The notes under the pieces were generated by a model that made no database searches, was not told the DNA's origin, and worked only from the letters and a program-made list of their open reading frames with translations. Both the position numbers and the translations under genes were made by a program. From Anaerolineae bacterium (GTDB lineage Bacteria > Chloroflexota > Anaerolineae > Promineifilales > Promineifilaceae): a DNA stretch of 59,277 nucleotides. The stretch is from NCBI GenBank assembly GCA_019637635.1, contig JAHBVI010000035.1, forward strand, positions 1 through 59,277, given 5' to 3'. This document shows, piece after piece, positions 39,501 to 48,288 of this stretch (positions are counted from its first letter, which is position 1; the number at the start of each line of letters is the position of its first letter).

Positions 39501-40537
39501 GCGCCACCTACCAGATGCTTTTGGGCGCGATTGTAGACGCCGGCGGGCCGCTGTATGACTTCCGCGATATTGCGCCGGAGGATAACCAGGATGGTGGGCA
39601 ATTGGGCGGCAATATCCGGGTGGGGTTCATCTTCCAACCGGGGCGGGTGACGTTTGTGGACAGGTCAGGGGGCACGGCCGTAACACCCACCACCGTCTTA
39701 TTGGGCGCTCAGGGCGTGGAATTGAGCTACAGTCCGGGGCGTATTGCGCCGCAGCATCCCGCCTTTAACAACAGCCGCAAACCACTGGCAGGCGAGTTCC
39801 TTTTTAACGGTTACAAGTTGATTTTGATCGCCAACCATTTCAATTCTAAAGGGGGGGATGGGCCGTTGTTCGGCCGTTACCAGCCGCCACTGCTGGTTTC
39901 AGAAAGCAAACGGCGGGCGCAGGCGCAGGTGGTGGCGGATTTTGTGCAGCAGATTGTTAACCTGGACGAGCAGGCACACGTGGTGGTCCTGGGCGACCTG
40001 AACGACTTCCACTTTTCACCGCCGCTATTGGCGCTGGAAGGGGGTGGCCTGACTAATTTGATCACCTGGCTGCCGGAAGCGGAGCGGTATACCTATATTT
40101 TCCAGGGGAACGCCCAGGTGCTAGATCATATTTTGGTTAGCGAGGGGTTGGCAGCGCACACGGCCGTAGCCGCCGACATTGTGCATGTAAACAGCGAATT
40201 CCGCCTGAATGAACAGGCCAGCGACCATGATCCGGTTATAGCCCAGTTCACCATGCCGCCATTGGCCGCCGGTTTCAGCAGCAATTCACCGGTGCGGTTC
40301 GGGGAGTTATCTGCGTTTACCAATCTATCTGTGGGAGCCACTACCTTTGTGTGGGATTTTGGCGATGGGATAGGGACGAGTACGGCCGTGAACCCCACCT
40401 ACACATACACAGCTGCAGGCACGTACACCGTCACCCTCACCGCCGCCAACACCCTGGGCCGGGCCGTCTTCACCGCCCCCCACATCGTCGGCTCACCCCT
40501 TTACCGCGTTTACCTGTCGCTGGTCGTGAAACCGTAA
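36521..40537 (+). CDS. Large secreted nuclease-like protein (LTD, DUF11, EEP, PKD)
   Basis: A 1338-aa exported protein resembling ExeM/NucH extracellular nucleases. A signal peptide at residues about 9-33 is followed by a lamin-tail domain (about 60-200, ILINELDAD to GEFIELYD), a DUF11 repeat (about 244-365), OB-like regions (about 370-545 and 680-880) around a second DUF11 repeat (about 554-670), then an endonuclease/exonuclease/phosphatase domain (about 938-1240) with IATFNVENLS, ILALVEIQD, LGDLNDF and SDHDPV. A PKD domain (WDFGDGIGTS) ends it. The tail RVYLSLVVKP resembles the YLPL-type tail of the protein at 1476. GGAGGG precedes the ATG. It probably degrades extracellular DNA for phosphate or nucleosides. 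Confidence 0.88.
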   Translation: MVHIWRVYRRLVAFIWALGLGLGMVTLVLNLGETAVLIPPLHAQFTSPPISRLPNGVTILINELDADQVGTDAGEFIELYDGGVGNTPLDGLVLVAFNGSNDLSYNLSPFTSGIDLDGYSTDANGYFVIGNTAVPGVDIIFNGNTLQNGPDAIALYLADGSNFPSGTAVTTTNLIDALVYDTDDPDDPGLLILLNPGQPQVNENGGGNGTAHANQRCPNGAGGPRNTITYVQLPPTPGMVNGCPPDLTVSKSGPPLAFPGNTMTYTIHYGNSGSTTATAVLITDTLPTGLTYISDTSGLPCPTCATGSLVWLAGTVSAGSSYSFTLVTAVAPTITVTSILTNSVTVASPDGDGNPVDNTAVHATTIYPLVPIATARAGNNGDLFAIEGRVIYEPGTYNVNGWGVQDDSGGIGVFYAPSPVLQLGDMVRLVATRGSFQNEEQLNAPVHYFAHLGPGPEVPPLPVSTGQIADGSSEGWLAVISGTVSGLYCPTQFYLDDGTGTAYVYVDVDTGIDVCGGGLRNGMTAVVAGFSTQYQDDYEIKPRRPADVQFVANAPSLSKAAPVLVGPGQLFTYTLTIFNNLGYTLTNVVITDAVPALADFAYALDGGSYTSGVVSWTRPSLPHQSSATVRFAVNAPLDTAVIENHHYAITAANFVTPTLGPPAYTLVISGPVAIHHIQGAWHSSLLAGEVVTGVQGVVTAVSGNGFFLQEPQPDDDEATSEGIFVYTANTPSVSVGDLISVTGLVDEFTSDGLGSGNLSNTQLRNVNIEVLAAGHPLPAPVIVGVNGRIPPSQIIDNDSNGDVNQTPLFDPAEDGLDFYESLEGMLVQVNGTVVVGTTFFNEVIVVGDGGAHGGLFSPRGALVVRANDFNPERIFIDDTLMPSSANYQIGDAFTAPITGVLDYSFGNFKLLNVNPLPPVTPGGLTAEITTLNSDADRLTIATFNVENLSAESDPARVEALAAIIVDNLGAPDILALVEIQDNNGPADNGVVDASATYQMLLGAIVDAGGPLYDFRDIAPEDNQDGGQLGGNIRVGFIFQPGRVTFVDRSGGTAVTPTTVLLGAQGVELSYSPGRIAPQHPAFNNSRKPLAGEFLFNGYKLILIANHFNSKGGDGPLFGRYQPPLLVSESKRRAQAQVVADFVQQIVNLDEQAHVVVLGDLNDFHFSPPLLALEGGGLTNLITWLPEAERYTYIFQGNAQVLDHILVSEGLAAHTAVAADIVHVNSEFRLNEQASDHDPVIAQFTMPPLAAGFSSNSPVRFGELSAFTNLSVGATTFVWDFGDGIGTSTAVNPTYTYTAAGTYTVTLTAANTLGRAVFTAPHIVGSPLYRVYLSLVVKP

Positions 40538-40588
40538 TCCGTGAACCGTAATCGGACGACGGATTACGGATTACGCATTACGGATAAC
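40538..40588. repeat. Heptanucleotide repeat tract, family B
   Basis: TAATCCGTGAACCGTAATCGG direct units followed by inverted CGGATTACGGATTACGCATTACGG, between convergent genes. Confidence 0.85.
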
Positions 40589-40591
40589 CGC

Positions 40592-41269
40592 TCACTCTTC
40601 CACCACCAACTCCTGCGCTTTCTTCTCCAGGTATCCCGCCAGCAGTCGCAGCCGTTTCCACTGCTGGCGAAAGACGTAAATGATAGCCAGGGCGCGCAGG
40701 TAGCGGATGTCACAATTCGGCGTATTAGCCAACTCTTCAAAAACAGCCATCGCTCTGGCATCGGTGCGCCGGGTGCGCATAAATTCTTCAGCTAACTGTT
40801 TTAGCTCCCCTTCCCGTTCTTGCTTCCGCTTGCGAGTTTGCAGCTCAGTCCACTGGCTGCCAAAGACTTGTTCACGGACACGCTGCATGACGGCCAGCAG
40901 TTGATCCGAAGTGAATGGTTTGATCAGATAGTCGTGGACGCCCAATTTCATGGCCTCATCCACCGTTTCCTGGCTGCGTTCGGCAGAAAGGATGATGCAC
41001 ACAATGTTGGGCCGGTGCTGGCGAATGAGTCTGACCGCATGCAGCCCATCCATTTCCGGCATGTTCAAATCCATCAGCACCACGTGGGGGCGGTGTTGGC
41101 GCACCATTTCCAGAGCTTGACGGCCGTTTTCGGCCACGGCTACCACCCGCGCTTCCGGCACCAGCGTCATCATCAGCCGGGTGCTGCGGCGCGTCTCCAT
41201 CACGTCATCGGCAATCAATACACGCATCAGTTCCGGGGGCTGGCCTGACCTGTTTGCGTTGTCCGACAT
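40592..41269 (-). CDS. Response regulator with C-terminal helical domain
   Basis: A 225-aa protein. The receiver spans about residues 15-130: acidic pocket in IADDVMETRR, phospho-Asp in VLMDLNMPEMDG (about 66), Thr/Ser in IILSAERS and Lys in LIKPFTSDQL. The C-terminal 85 residues are helical and resemble a TPR-like or coiled-coil output, with no DNA-binding motif. The start has AGAGG six bases upstream. It is divergent from the second regulator at 41460 and near the GAF kinase, so the three may form a phosphorelay. Confidence 0.85.
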   Translation of the reverse strand: MSDNANRSGQPPELMRVLIADDVMETRRSTRLMMTLVPEARVVAVAENGRQALEMVRQHRPHVVLMDLNMPEMDGLHAVRLIRQHRPNIVCIILSAERSQETVDEAMKLGVHDYLIKPFTSDQLLAVMQRVREQVFGSQWTELQTRKRKQEREGELKQLAEEFMRTRRTDARAMAVFEELANTPNCDIRYLRALAIIYVFRQQWKRLRLLAGYLEKKAQELVVEE

Positions 41270-41367
41270 GAAAAACCTCTTTCTCTCAAGCTGGGGCTAA
41301 ATTCGCACGGTGGCTACTGCCACCCGTAGTCTAAATTATACACAAAACGGTTTATAGCGATAGAGGC

Positions 41368-41395
41368 TTGATGGTCGGGCTATAATTGCTATACT
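41368..41395 (+). promoter_or_regulatory. Putative promoter of the Rcp1-like regulator
   Basis: TTGATG (41368-41373), 16 bp and TATACT (41390-41395); a second TATAAT lies at 41381-41386. The transcript would start near 41402. Confidence 0.45.
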
Positions 41396-41459
41396 AACAA
41401 ACGAGTTGCCGCCGCTTACAACCATTTACCCATCATCGCCAGTGGTCAGGCAGCAGGAG

Positions 41460-41933
41460 ATGATTTTGGCAAATTCGCGCAAACCTATCATCATATTGAT
41501 GGCTGATGACGATTCCGACGATTGCCTGCTGGCGCAAGAAGCGCTGGCACACATAAACATGGAACACGAAGTTCACACCGTCTCCGACGGGATGGCTGTG
41601 ATGGATTACTTACACCGGCATGGTTTATATGAATCATTCAAAAACAAGCCGCTGCCCGGCCTTATTCTGCTCGACCTGAACATGCCGCGTATGTCTGGGC
41701 TGGATGCGCTGCGCGAGATTAAGTCAGACCCTTTATTGCGCCGCATTCCTACCGTCATCCTCACCACATCCGAATTAGAAGAGGACATTCAACAAAGTTA
41801 TGACCTGGGCGCTAATTCTTTTGTCACCAAATCTGTGAGCTTTAGCAGTTTAGTTGAGGTAGTAGAGGAAATTGGCAAGTATTGGCTAGAAGTGGTGCAG
41901 CTACCCCCAGAATCACTTCCGTCACGTTCTTGA
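41460..41933 (+). CDS. Single-domain response regulator, Rcp1-like
   Basis: A 157-aa receiver-only protein: MADDDSDDCLLAQEAL acidic pocket, phospho-Asp in LILLDLNMPRMSG, Thr in VILTTSELEEDI and Lys in FVTKSVSF. The long insert DYLHRHGLYESFKNKPLPG before the Asp strand is typical of Rcp1-type regulators that pair with phytochrome or GAF kinases. ATG 41460 is used, since the longer frame needs a TTG start; AGGAG lies directly before it. The GAF kinase at 42088 is a candidate partner. Confidence 0.82.
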   Translation: MILANSRKPIIILMADDDSDDCLLAQEALAHINMEHEVHTVSDGMAVMDYLHRHGLYESFKNKPLPGLILLDLNMPRMSGLDALREIKSDPLLRRIPTVILTTSELEEDIQQSYDLGANSFVTKSVSFSSLVEVVEEIGKYWLEVVQLPPESLPSRS

Positions 41934-41961
41934 AAAGAATGTGGCTGGTGGCTGGGAAATA

Positions 41962-42006
41962 ATGACAAATCTCCCAATCTCTAATCTCTAATCTCCAATC
42001 TCCCAT
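41962..42006. repeat. Heptanucleotide repeat tract, family A
   Basis: AATCTCC/AATCTCT units in one orientation between convergent genes (a regulator gene and the GAF kinase gene). Confidence 0.75.
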
Positions 42007-42087
42007 GTTTCAGATAGAGCGTTCGTTTTTTACGGCCGTGTATGCCTGAAACGCTGAACAAAACTTGAATCTGGTATCAACCAGGGA

Positions 42088-44136
42088 TTACCCACTAAGT
42101 TGCGCCATTTGTGGTTCTGGTAGAGGTAATTCGCCGGTTTCGGGCGGGGGAGATTGGCGGAGGGGCAGGACAACGTGAAAGGCGCTGCCGGGACATTCGG
42201 TTTCGTCATAACCGGCGCTTTCTACCCAGATACGGCCGTTATGCGCTTCCACAATCCCCCGGGCAATCGCCAACCCAATGCCCGAACCACCCCCCTTAAA
42301 TGACGTTTTGCCCGATGAATGTTGATTGACTTTACCCGTCTGGAAAAATTTCTCAAACACCAGTTCCTGCACTTCTGGGGCAATGCCAATACCGGTGTCC
42401 GAGACGATGATTTCCACGCCGGTCACATCGCCATGGCCATTGCCGGAAGCGCCATTGCCGGAAGATGTGTAGGCACGGCCGTCTACCCGAATAAATCCCC
42501 CATCCGGCGTATATTTCACCGCATTCATCAACAAATGCGTGAATAACTTCTCCATCGCTTCCGCATCCGCCTCCACATCTGGCAGGCCGGGCATCTCGCC
42601 CACCGTAATCACCAACTGGCGGCCGGCCCACTCCCGCTCCAGACGGCGTACCACTTGCTGCACCAGAAAACGCATATTCAGTGGCGACATGAACAAATCG
42701 AGCGAGCGGCTATCAATCTTGGCCACATCCAGGATGTTCTCCACCACCTCTTCCATACGCTGCACCCCCCGGTAAATGCCCTCCGCCCACTTCAAATAGT
42801 TGCCGTGCTGCTCGCTGCGCGCCTCTTCCAGGATCATCTGGCTGTTGAAGTTCACTATCGTCAGCGGTGTGCGCAATTCGTGGGAAGCGATGGTGATGAA
42901 GTCTGCTTTTGTTTTGTCCAGCCGTTCCAACCGGGCATAGGCCGCCTGCAAATCCTGGGTGCGCGCCGCCACTTTTTGTTCCAACTCCTGGTTAAACTGC
43001 TTCACTTCGCCATACAATCGCGCATTTTCCAGAGCAATGACCACCTGATCGGCCAGCAGTTGGTACGCGGGAATTTCCTCCTCGGCAAAAGCGGCCGAAC
43101 GGTTACTTTGCAAATCCAACACGCCCCACATCTGGTCGCCAATTTTCAAAGGCAGCAGCAGTTGGGATTGGGTGCGCGGGGTGGCTTCTTCAGGTTTGAA
43201 ACGATGGTCTTGTAACACATTGTCTATGCGCAGGGCACGGCCGTGCTGCATCACCCAACCAGCCAGACCACCTGGCCCCACCTTCATGGGGGCGGTTTGG
43301 GCATCCATGTTGGCGCCAGATTGGGCTACGGCCGTCAGCCCCTCCCCCTTTTCATCCGGCAGCAGCAGCCCCACGTAACACACCTGGTACTGCTGCCGGA
43401 TAAGTTCCGCCACCTGGGGCAAAAGGGCTTCCTGATCTAAAATGGAGGTGATGCGCTGGCCGACGGCAACGGCCGTGTGCAATTGCAGCGTCAACATTTG
43501 CAGCGCCTGCCGTTGGTCCCGCTCCACAATCCGCAAAATGACCGTATGCCGGTAAGCCCGCACCCGTACCACGTGCGCCAGCAGGCCAGTAGCCATGGCC
43601 GCCAGCGTCACCACCACAAAATAGGGCCAATCCGCCGAAGGGGGAAAGGTGTAAATTGCCAACACCAACGCCGCCAACGTCAGCAGCGCAAACAATCCGT
43701 ACCAAAACGGCGAGATGAAGATGATGGCAATGGCAAACAAAAAAAGCGCCAGATTAGCCGCCTGGTTGGGATTCATGGTCAGCTGCGCCCGCAGCACAAT
43801 GCTCGCCAACACCAACGCCGCCCCAAACGCCGTCAGCGGCTCCGCCCACGTATCGGGCAGGCCACCTTGCCGCAGAATGTAGGCAATGGCAAACATCAAA
43901 GCGGCGCTGCCCAAAGCAACAGCGGCCATCAACCCGGCCTGATTTTCGCGCAGCACCGTCAATTGCAGCCCAGCATACGCCACAAAGAAAAAGCCGACCA
44001 CACCATACATAAATGGCAGATACTTCATCAATGAATGATTGATCGCCACCTGTACCTGGTCAGCGGGGATGCCGTAGCTGTCCAGCGACAACAGATCACT
44101 GAGATAATATCGTTTGCTGCCGGAGGATGATTTCAT
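42088..44136 (-). CDS. Membrane GAF-domain sensor histidine kinase
   Basis: A 682-aa kinase. About six hydrophobic segments (residues about 38-205) precede a GAF domain (about 245-385, with AVAQSGANMDA and GWVMQHGRALRIDNV), a coiled coil (about 385-400) and HisKA with His in [16 protein letters not shown] (about 417). The HATPase carries LLMNAVKYTPDGGFI, SDTGIGI and a GSGIGLAIARGIV G2 box (about 535-665). It has no receiver, so it needs a partner; the regulators at 40592 and 41460 are the likely ones. The signal sensed by the GAF domain is unknown. Confidence 0.92.
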   Translation of the reverse strand: MKSSSGSKRYYLSDLLSLDSYGIPADQVQVAINHSLMKYLPFMYGVVGFFFVAYAGLQLTVLRENQAGLMAAVALGSAALMFAIAYILRQGGLPDTWAEPLTAFGAALVLASIVLRAQLTMNPNQAANLALFLFAIAIIFISPFWYGLFALLTLAALVLAIYTFPPSADWPYFVVVTLAAMATGLLAHVVRVRAYRHTVILRIVERDQRQALQMLTLQLHTAVAVGQRITSILDQEALLPQVAELIRQQYQVCYVGLLLPDEKGEGLTAVAQSGANMDAQTAPMKVGPGGLAGWVMQHGRALRIDNVLQDHRFKPEEATPRTQSQLLLPLKIGDQMWGVLDLQSNRSAAFAEEEIPAYQLLADQVVIALENARLYGEVKQFNQELEQKVAARTQDLQAAYARLERLDKTKADFITIASHELRTPLTIVNFNSQMILEEARSEQHGNYLKWAEGIYRGVQRMEEVVENILDVAKIDSRSLDLFMSPLNMRFLVQQVVRRLEREWAGRQLVITVGEMPGLPDVEADAEAMEKLFTHLLMNAVKYTPDGGFIRVDGRAYTSSGNGASGNGHGDVTGVEIIVSDTGIGIAPEVQELVFEKFFQTGKVNQHSSGKTSFKGGGSGIGLAIARGIVEAHNGRIWVESAGYDETECPGSAFHVVLPLRQSPPPETGELPLPEPQMAQLSG

Positions 44137-44280
44137 ATGGTTTTCTCTACTGCCGATGGATTTGCACCTATTTTATTACACCTGCTCCAAATTCTCAATC
44201 TTTGTACCTGGGATAGATACGGGGATACAATCCGCAGCTAAATGAAAATTCATAATTCATAATTTCCAGAGGAGACAGCT

Positions 44281-46098
44281 ATGGCACAAGTTACCAGATT
44301 ACGCAGCGAAATTCCGGTGCAATACACCTGGGACACAGATTCTATTTTTACTTCGGTAGTGGATTGGGAAGCCGCTATGGCGGAAGTGGAGGCACAGTTA
44401 GAAGAGTTAGGGAAATATCACGGCCGTCTCCACGAATCCCCGGCTACTCTGGCCGACTTCATGGCCGGGCTGGAACTGATGCAGCGCCGCCTGAGCCACA
44501 TCTTCAACTACGCCGGACTCAACTACAGCGTAGACACCAACAATCAGGAATGGGCAGCCCGCCAGGATCAGGCGCGGGGTTTGCTTAGCCACGCCACCGC
44601 CGCCGTCGCCTTCGCCGAGCCGGAACTGCTGCAAATTGGCTTCGACACCTTGCGCCAATGGCTGGCGACCGAAGAACGGCTGGCCGTGTACGCCCATTAC
44701 CTGGATCGACTGGAGAAGCGGCAGGCACACGTGCGTTCCGCCGAGGTAGAGCAGCTCTTGGGCCAGGTGCAAGACCCACTGGGCACGGCCAACAGCACCC
44801 ACAGCGTATTGGCGAACGCCGACCTGAAATTTGCCCCCGCCACCGACAGCCAGGGCGAGAGCTACGACATCACCCAGGGCAGCATTGGCAGCCTGACCAC
44901 CCATCCTGACCGCGAAGTCCGGCGGACTGCCTGGGAAAATTACGCCGACGCCCACCTCACTTTCAAAAATACGATGGCCAATGCGATGGCGGGCGGTGTC
45001 AAACGCGATGTCTTTTTTGCCCGCGCTCGCCGGTATGAAAATTCGCTGGACGCCGCCTTGAGCAATACCTTTATTCCCCCGGCCGTCTTTCATAATCTCA
45101 TTGACACCTTCAAAGCCAACCTGCCGACGTGGCATCGGTATTGGGCCATTCGCCGCCAGGCCATGGGTGTGGATGCGCTACATCCTTATGACGTGAAAGC
45201 GCCGCTGTCTCGCCAATCGCCGGTAGTGCCGTATGAGACGGCCGTCCACTGGATTGCCGCCGGGATGCAGCCGTTGGGGGACGAGTACGTTTCCGTGCTG
45301 CGGCGCGGCTGCCTGGAAGAACGATGGGTGGACGTATACCCCAACCAGGGCAAACGCATGGGTGCTTTCTCGTCGGGGTCGCCGGGCACACGGCCGTTTA
45401 TCATGATGAGCTACAGCGATGACCTGTTTGGCCTCAGCACCCTGGCCCACGAACTGGGCCATTCGCTGCACTCTTACTTCACCTGGCAAAATCAACCGAT
45501 TATGGCCTATGCCCGCTATGGCCTCTTTGTGGCCGAGGTAGCTTCTAACTTCAACCAGGCCCTGGTGCGCGCCCATCTGTTGGCCACCCAGCCAGACCCG
45601 GAATTTCAGATCGCCCTCATCGAAGAGGCAATGGCCAACTTCCACCGCTACTTTTTCATCATGCCCACGCTGGCCCGCTTTGAACTGGAAATCCACGAGC
45701 GGGTGGAACGGGGCCAGGCATTGACGGCCGATGGCCTTATTGACCTGATGGCCAATCTGTTCGCCGAGGGTTTTGGCGCGGAAGTGGTGATGGATCGGGA
45801 ACGGGTGGGCATTACCTGGGCAGAGTTCCACACGCACCTGTACAGCAATTTTTATGTGTATCAATACGCTACCGGCATTTCCGCCGCGCACGCCCTGGCG
45901 GGCAATATCCTGGCAGGCCAGCCGGGCGCGGCTGAAAATTATCTGGCGTTTTTGAAAGCGGGCGGTTCACTCTACCCGTTGGAGGCACTGCAACTGGCCG
46001 GGGTGGATATGACAAAACCAACGGCCGTAGAAACCACCTTCAGCACCCTGGCCGGTTACGTGGATCGGCTGGAACAGTTGATTTCCGCCAGAGAATAA
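44281..46098 (+). CDS. pepF: Oligoendopeptidase F (M3 family)
   Basis: A 605-aa cytoplasmic zinc metallopeptidase cutting short peptides. The zinc motif is [14 protein letters not shown] (HExxH near residue 389) and the third ligand lies in the following [16 protein letters not shown] block. A long N-terminal helical region (about 1-110) is typical of M3B enzymes, as is the late [12 protein letters not shown]. Length is normal for the family. AGAGGAGA precedes the ATG by six bases. It is probably co-transcribed with the 32-aa membrane peptide just downstream. Confidence 0.93.
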   Translation: MAQVTRLRSEIPVQYTWDTDSIFTSVVDWEAAMAEVEAQLEELGKYHGRLHESPATLADFMAGLELMQRRLSHIFNYAGLNYSVDTNNQEWAARQDQARGLLSHATAAVAFAEPELLQIGFDTLRQWLATEERLAVYAHYLDRLEKRQAHVRSAEVEQLLGQVQDPLGTANSTHSVLANADLKFAPATDSQGESYDITQGSIGSLTTHPDREVRRTAWENYADAHLTFKNTMANAMAGGVKRDVFFARARRYENSLDAALSNTFIPPAVFHNLIDTFKANLPTWHRYWAIRRQAMGVDALHPYDVKAPLSRQSPVVPYETAVHWIAAGMQPLGDEYVSVLRRGCLEERWVDVYPNQGKRMGAFSSGSPGTRPFIMMSYSDDLFGLSTLAHELGHSLHSYFTWQNQPIMAYARYGLFVAEVASNFNQALVRAHLLATQPDPEFQIALIEEAMANFHRYFFIMPTLARFELEIHERVERGQALTADGLIDLMANLFAEGFGAEVVMDRERVGITWAEFHTHLYSNFYVYQYATGISAAHALAGNILAGQPGAAENYLAFLKAGGSLYPLEALQLAGVDMTKPTAVETTFSTLAGYVDRLEQLISARE

Positions 46099-46110
46099 GG
46101 AGTTAAACGA

Positions 46111-46209
46111 ATGAAAGTGTCCGATTTGTTTCAAAGTGTTCTACTGCGACCGGAGTACACCCTTTATTTACCGGTTATCCTGTTTACGATTATCCTGAAA
46201 GAAGAGTAA
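46111..46209 (+). CDS. Small single-helix membrane peptide (32 aa)
   Basis: A 32-aa frame with a good ribosome binding site (AAGGAG ten bases before ATG 46111). After a polar N-terminus (MKVSDLFQSVLLRPEY), one hydrophobic segment, TLYLPVILFTIIL, ends in KEE, the layout of a short inner-membrane peptide. It starts 12 bases after the pepF stop and ends 20 bases before the GNAT gene, consistent with an operon. No known family. Its small size makes it easy to miss in routine annotation. A coding role is supported by spacing and the binding site, but not proved. Confidence 0.55.
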   Translation: MKVSDLFQSVLLRPEYTLYLPVILFTIILKEE

Positions 46210-46229
46210 CCATCTTCAGACCAGGCTTA

Positions 46230-46664
46230 ATGGAAATACGGCCGTTCCACCCCACCGACCAGCCCGCTGCCAAAGCTCTCATTTTGGCCGGGCTGGTCGA
46301 GCATTGGGGCTGGCTGGACCCAACATTGAATACTGATCTGGATGATATTGCCGCCAGTTATGCCAACGGCGTATTCCTGGTAGTTTATGAAGGGGAGCGG
46401 CTGGTAGGCACGGGGGCGCTATTGCCGGAAGGCGAAAACGCGGGGCGGATTGTGCGCATGTCGGTGGATGGGGGGGAGAGGAGAAAGGGCTACGGCCGTA
46501 ACCTGCTTCACGTCTTGTTACAGGCGGCCAAAGACAGAGGATATAACCAGGTGGTATTAGAAACCACCGCTACCTGGGCAGACGCCGTCTACTTTTATGA
46601 AGCCAACGGCTTCCACCGCACCCATGAAATGGATGGGGACGTCCATTTCATACGGGCAATATAA
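46230..46664 (+). CDS. GNAT-family N-acetyltransferase
   Basis: A 144-aa acetyltransferase using acetyl-CoA. Core blocks are FLVVYEGERLVGTGALLP, RIVRMSVDGGERRKGYGRNLLHVLL (motif A with R-x-x-G-x-G/A) and LETTATWADAVYFYEANGFHRTHEM (motif B). Length is normal. The substrate cannot be predicted. It is third in a pepF-led run and ends before a hairpin at 46671-46701. Confidence 0.9.
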   Translation: MEIRPFHPTDQPAAKALILAGLVEHWGWLDPTLNTDLDDIAASYANGVFLVVYEGERLVGTGALLPEGENAGRIVRMSVDGGERRKGYGRNLLHVLLQAAKDRGYNQVVLETTATWADAVYFYEANGFHRTHEMDGDVHFIRAI

Positions 46665-46670
46665 AGCGAA

Positions 46671-46701
46671 GACCTGACAGGTTTTTGGAACCTGTCAGGT
46701 C
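46671..46701. repeat. GACCTGACAGGTT hairpin, copy 2 (possible bidirectional terminator)
   Basis: Perfect 13-bp arms around TTTGG, lying between two convergent genes (GNAT and DUF4342). Its position fits a two-way terminator, but no T-run is present. The arm sequence recurs at 22537 and 54942. Confidence 0.8.
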
Positions 46702-46727
46702 TCGTTCAACTTATTTGATAGCCAATC

Positions 46728-47096
46728 CTAAGCAGCCGCGATTTCGGTGTCTTCGGGGGATTTTTCGGCGGGGGCCTGTTCCACGCGCACCACACGAATG
46801 GTGCAGTCCGTGACCATCGCCGCAATGAGGGCGACGACTGCCAGCCACCCCATGCCCAAAAGCCCTAACACGGCGATGCCACCCACGCCCACCGGCAAAG
46901 GCACTTTGAAGTGGATGTTGTGCTTCTCGTTGATGATTTCCACGTGGCGGACGGATGATTCTTTGACCAGTTTTTTGACGGTGCCGACCAATTCTTCACC
47001 GGCGACCACAAATTCTTCTGTCCACGAATTTTTCTCGTTGCCGTTTTCTTCCTTGACTTCATCTTCGTCAATCTTGATGGTTTCTTCGTTACTCAT
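46728..47096 (-). CDS. DUF4342 domain protein
   Basis: A 122-aa protein. A polar, acidic N-terminus precedes EEFVVAGEELVGTVKKLVKESSVRHVEIINE, HFKVPLPVGVGGIAVLG and VVALIAAMVTDCTIRVVRVE, the core DUF4342 pattern. Two adjacent hydrophobic segments suggest one hairpin in the membrane. Function unknown. AGGAG lies upstream of the ATG. It is convergent with the GNAT gene. Confidence 0.82.
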   Translation of the reverse strand: MSNEETIKIDEDEVKEENGNEKNSWTEEFVVAGEELVGTVKKLVKESSVRHVEIINEKHNIHFKVPLPVGVGGIAVLGLLGMGWLAVVALIAAMVTDCTIRVVRVEQAPAEKSPEDTEIAAA

Positions 47097-47107
47097 TGTT
47101 ACATGCT

Positions 47108-47284
47108 CCTATTTTGAGATTGGAGATTGGGGATTAGAGATTGAATGTGGTCACAATCTCCAATCTCAAATCTCTAGTCTCCCTAGATTATGCCCACCAA
47201 TACGGGCTTACGGCCGTATGGTTGCAGGCTGTATTGGGAGATTGAGAGACTGGGAAGTCAAGTCTCCTAATCTCTCAATCTCCT
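47108..47284. repeat. Heptanucleotide repeat tracts, family A
   Basis: Two inverted-arm tracts (47111-47183 and 47233-47284) of GAGATTG/CAATCTC units, separated by GGCTTACGGCCGTATGG. The end of the next gene (GTA GGA GAT TGA) is inside the second tract. Confidence 0.85.
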
Positions 47285-48054
47285 ACTTTCACCAACAGAT
47301 TATCAAACGCCCCGGTAATGCCCTGGTTTTGCAGGCCAACGGTGCCACGTTGGACAGTGGTGGTCGCCGTCAGGCGGGCGTCTGGGTAGCCAATGATGGC
47401 GCAGGTGAGGGTGGGGCCTACGGCCGTCGCCCGCAGCCGGTACGCTTCCCCGGTAACAAAATGGAACGAGGTGGACACCAACTGGCCTTCCGGTGTGAGC
47501 AGTTCTAATTGGCGCTGCCCGGTGGCGCGTGTGCCCAGGAGGCACTGCCCACTGTGCCCATTTTCCTGGGCGCGGAAGAGCAACCCGGCGCTGGAAGGGG
47601 CCACCGTGCCCGTGGCGGTCACGTCGGCTTCCAAATGGTAATCGGCCCATTGGTAGCCACGGCCGTATACCGCCGCGGAGCGCACATCGGCGCGAGTATT
47701 GGTGCCGTAATAGACGCCGTTTTGCACGTCCCAGCCATCGCTAAAGGTGTGCCAGTCGGGCAAAGTACGGCCGTCAAACGACTGCCGGTAGAGAAAATCA
47801 TTCTGAACCGGGGGTGGTGGGGCAATCTGGTTGACGTGGTAGGAGGCGATCATGTGCGGTACGGCCGTGCTGCCCGGCGGCGACAAGGGCCAGACATGCC
47901 CCAGAGCAATACCCGCAGCGAAAAATGTGAAGTTTACAGCCGCGCACAAAAAGACCAGCGTCGCTGCACCCAACAACAACAAAAACATCAACCGGCGACG
48001 TTTATAGCGAGCATATTTTAGATCGTAAATCTCTGATTCGGGGGATTTTTCCAT
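47275..48054 (-). CDS. Membrane-anchored concanavalin-like (DUF1080-type) protein
   Basis: A 259-aa protein. After a basic N-terminus (YARYKRRRLMF) one membrane helix (about 22-48) is followed by a beta-sandwich domain: FDGRTLPDWHTFSDGWDVQNGVYYGTN, DYHLEADVTATG and VGLQNQGITGAFDNLLVKVG resemble the DUF1080 / 3-keto-glucoside hydrolase-like lectin fold. No catalytic residues are evident, so carbohydrate binding is the modest guess. GAGGAGAACG precedes the ATG at 48054. The stop codon lies in repeat DNA. Confidence 0.75.
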   Translation of the reverse strand: MEKSPESEIYDLKYARYKRRRLMFLLLLGAATLVFLCAAVNFTFFAAGIALGHVWPLSPPGSTAVPHMIASYHVNQIAPPPPVQNDFLYRQSFDGRTLPDWHTFSDGWDVQNGVYYGTNTRADVRSAAVYGRGYQWADYHLEADVTATGTVAPSSAGLLFRAQENGHSGQCLLGTRATGQRQLELLTPEGQLVSTSFHFVTGEAYRLRATAVGPTLTCAIIGYPDARLTATTTVQRGTVGLQNQGITGAFDNLLVKVGD

Positions 48055-48220
48055 CTCGACGTTCTCCTCGTCAATGGGACGCAGACTCACGCGGATGACG
48101 CGGACTAGACGCATAATCACCCTTGTCTGTGCCCCATTTCCAACCATGATCTTTGCTATTTACCCATACCATGCCTGGAAAACGCCGGGCTGCCTGCAAA
48201 AGTTCCCCCCCTGTGGGCAC

Positions 48221-48257
48221 AAAAAAGCCGCTGCTCACCAATTCCGTGAGCAGCGGC
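48221..48257 (-). terminator. Intrinsic terminator closing the mevalonate operon
   Basis: On the minus strand a perfect 12-bp stem (GCCGCTGCTCAC / GTGAGCAGCGGC, 48257-48227) with a 7-nt loop is followed by six T (48226-48221). It starts 31 bases after the DUF35 gene. Confidence 0.9.
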
Positions 48258-48288
48258 GCTTTAATTAAAACGTTCTGTTGCCAGGCGA

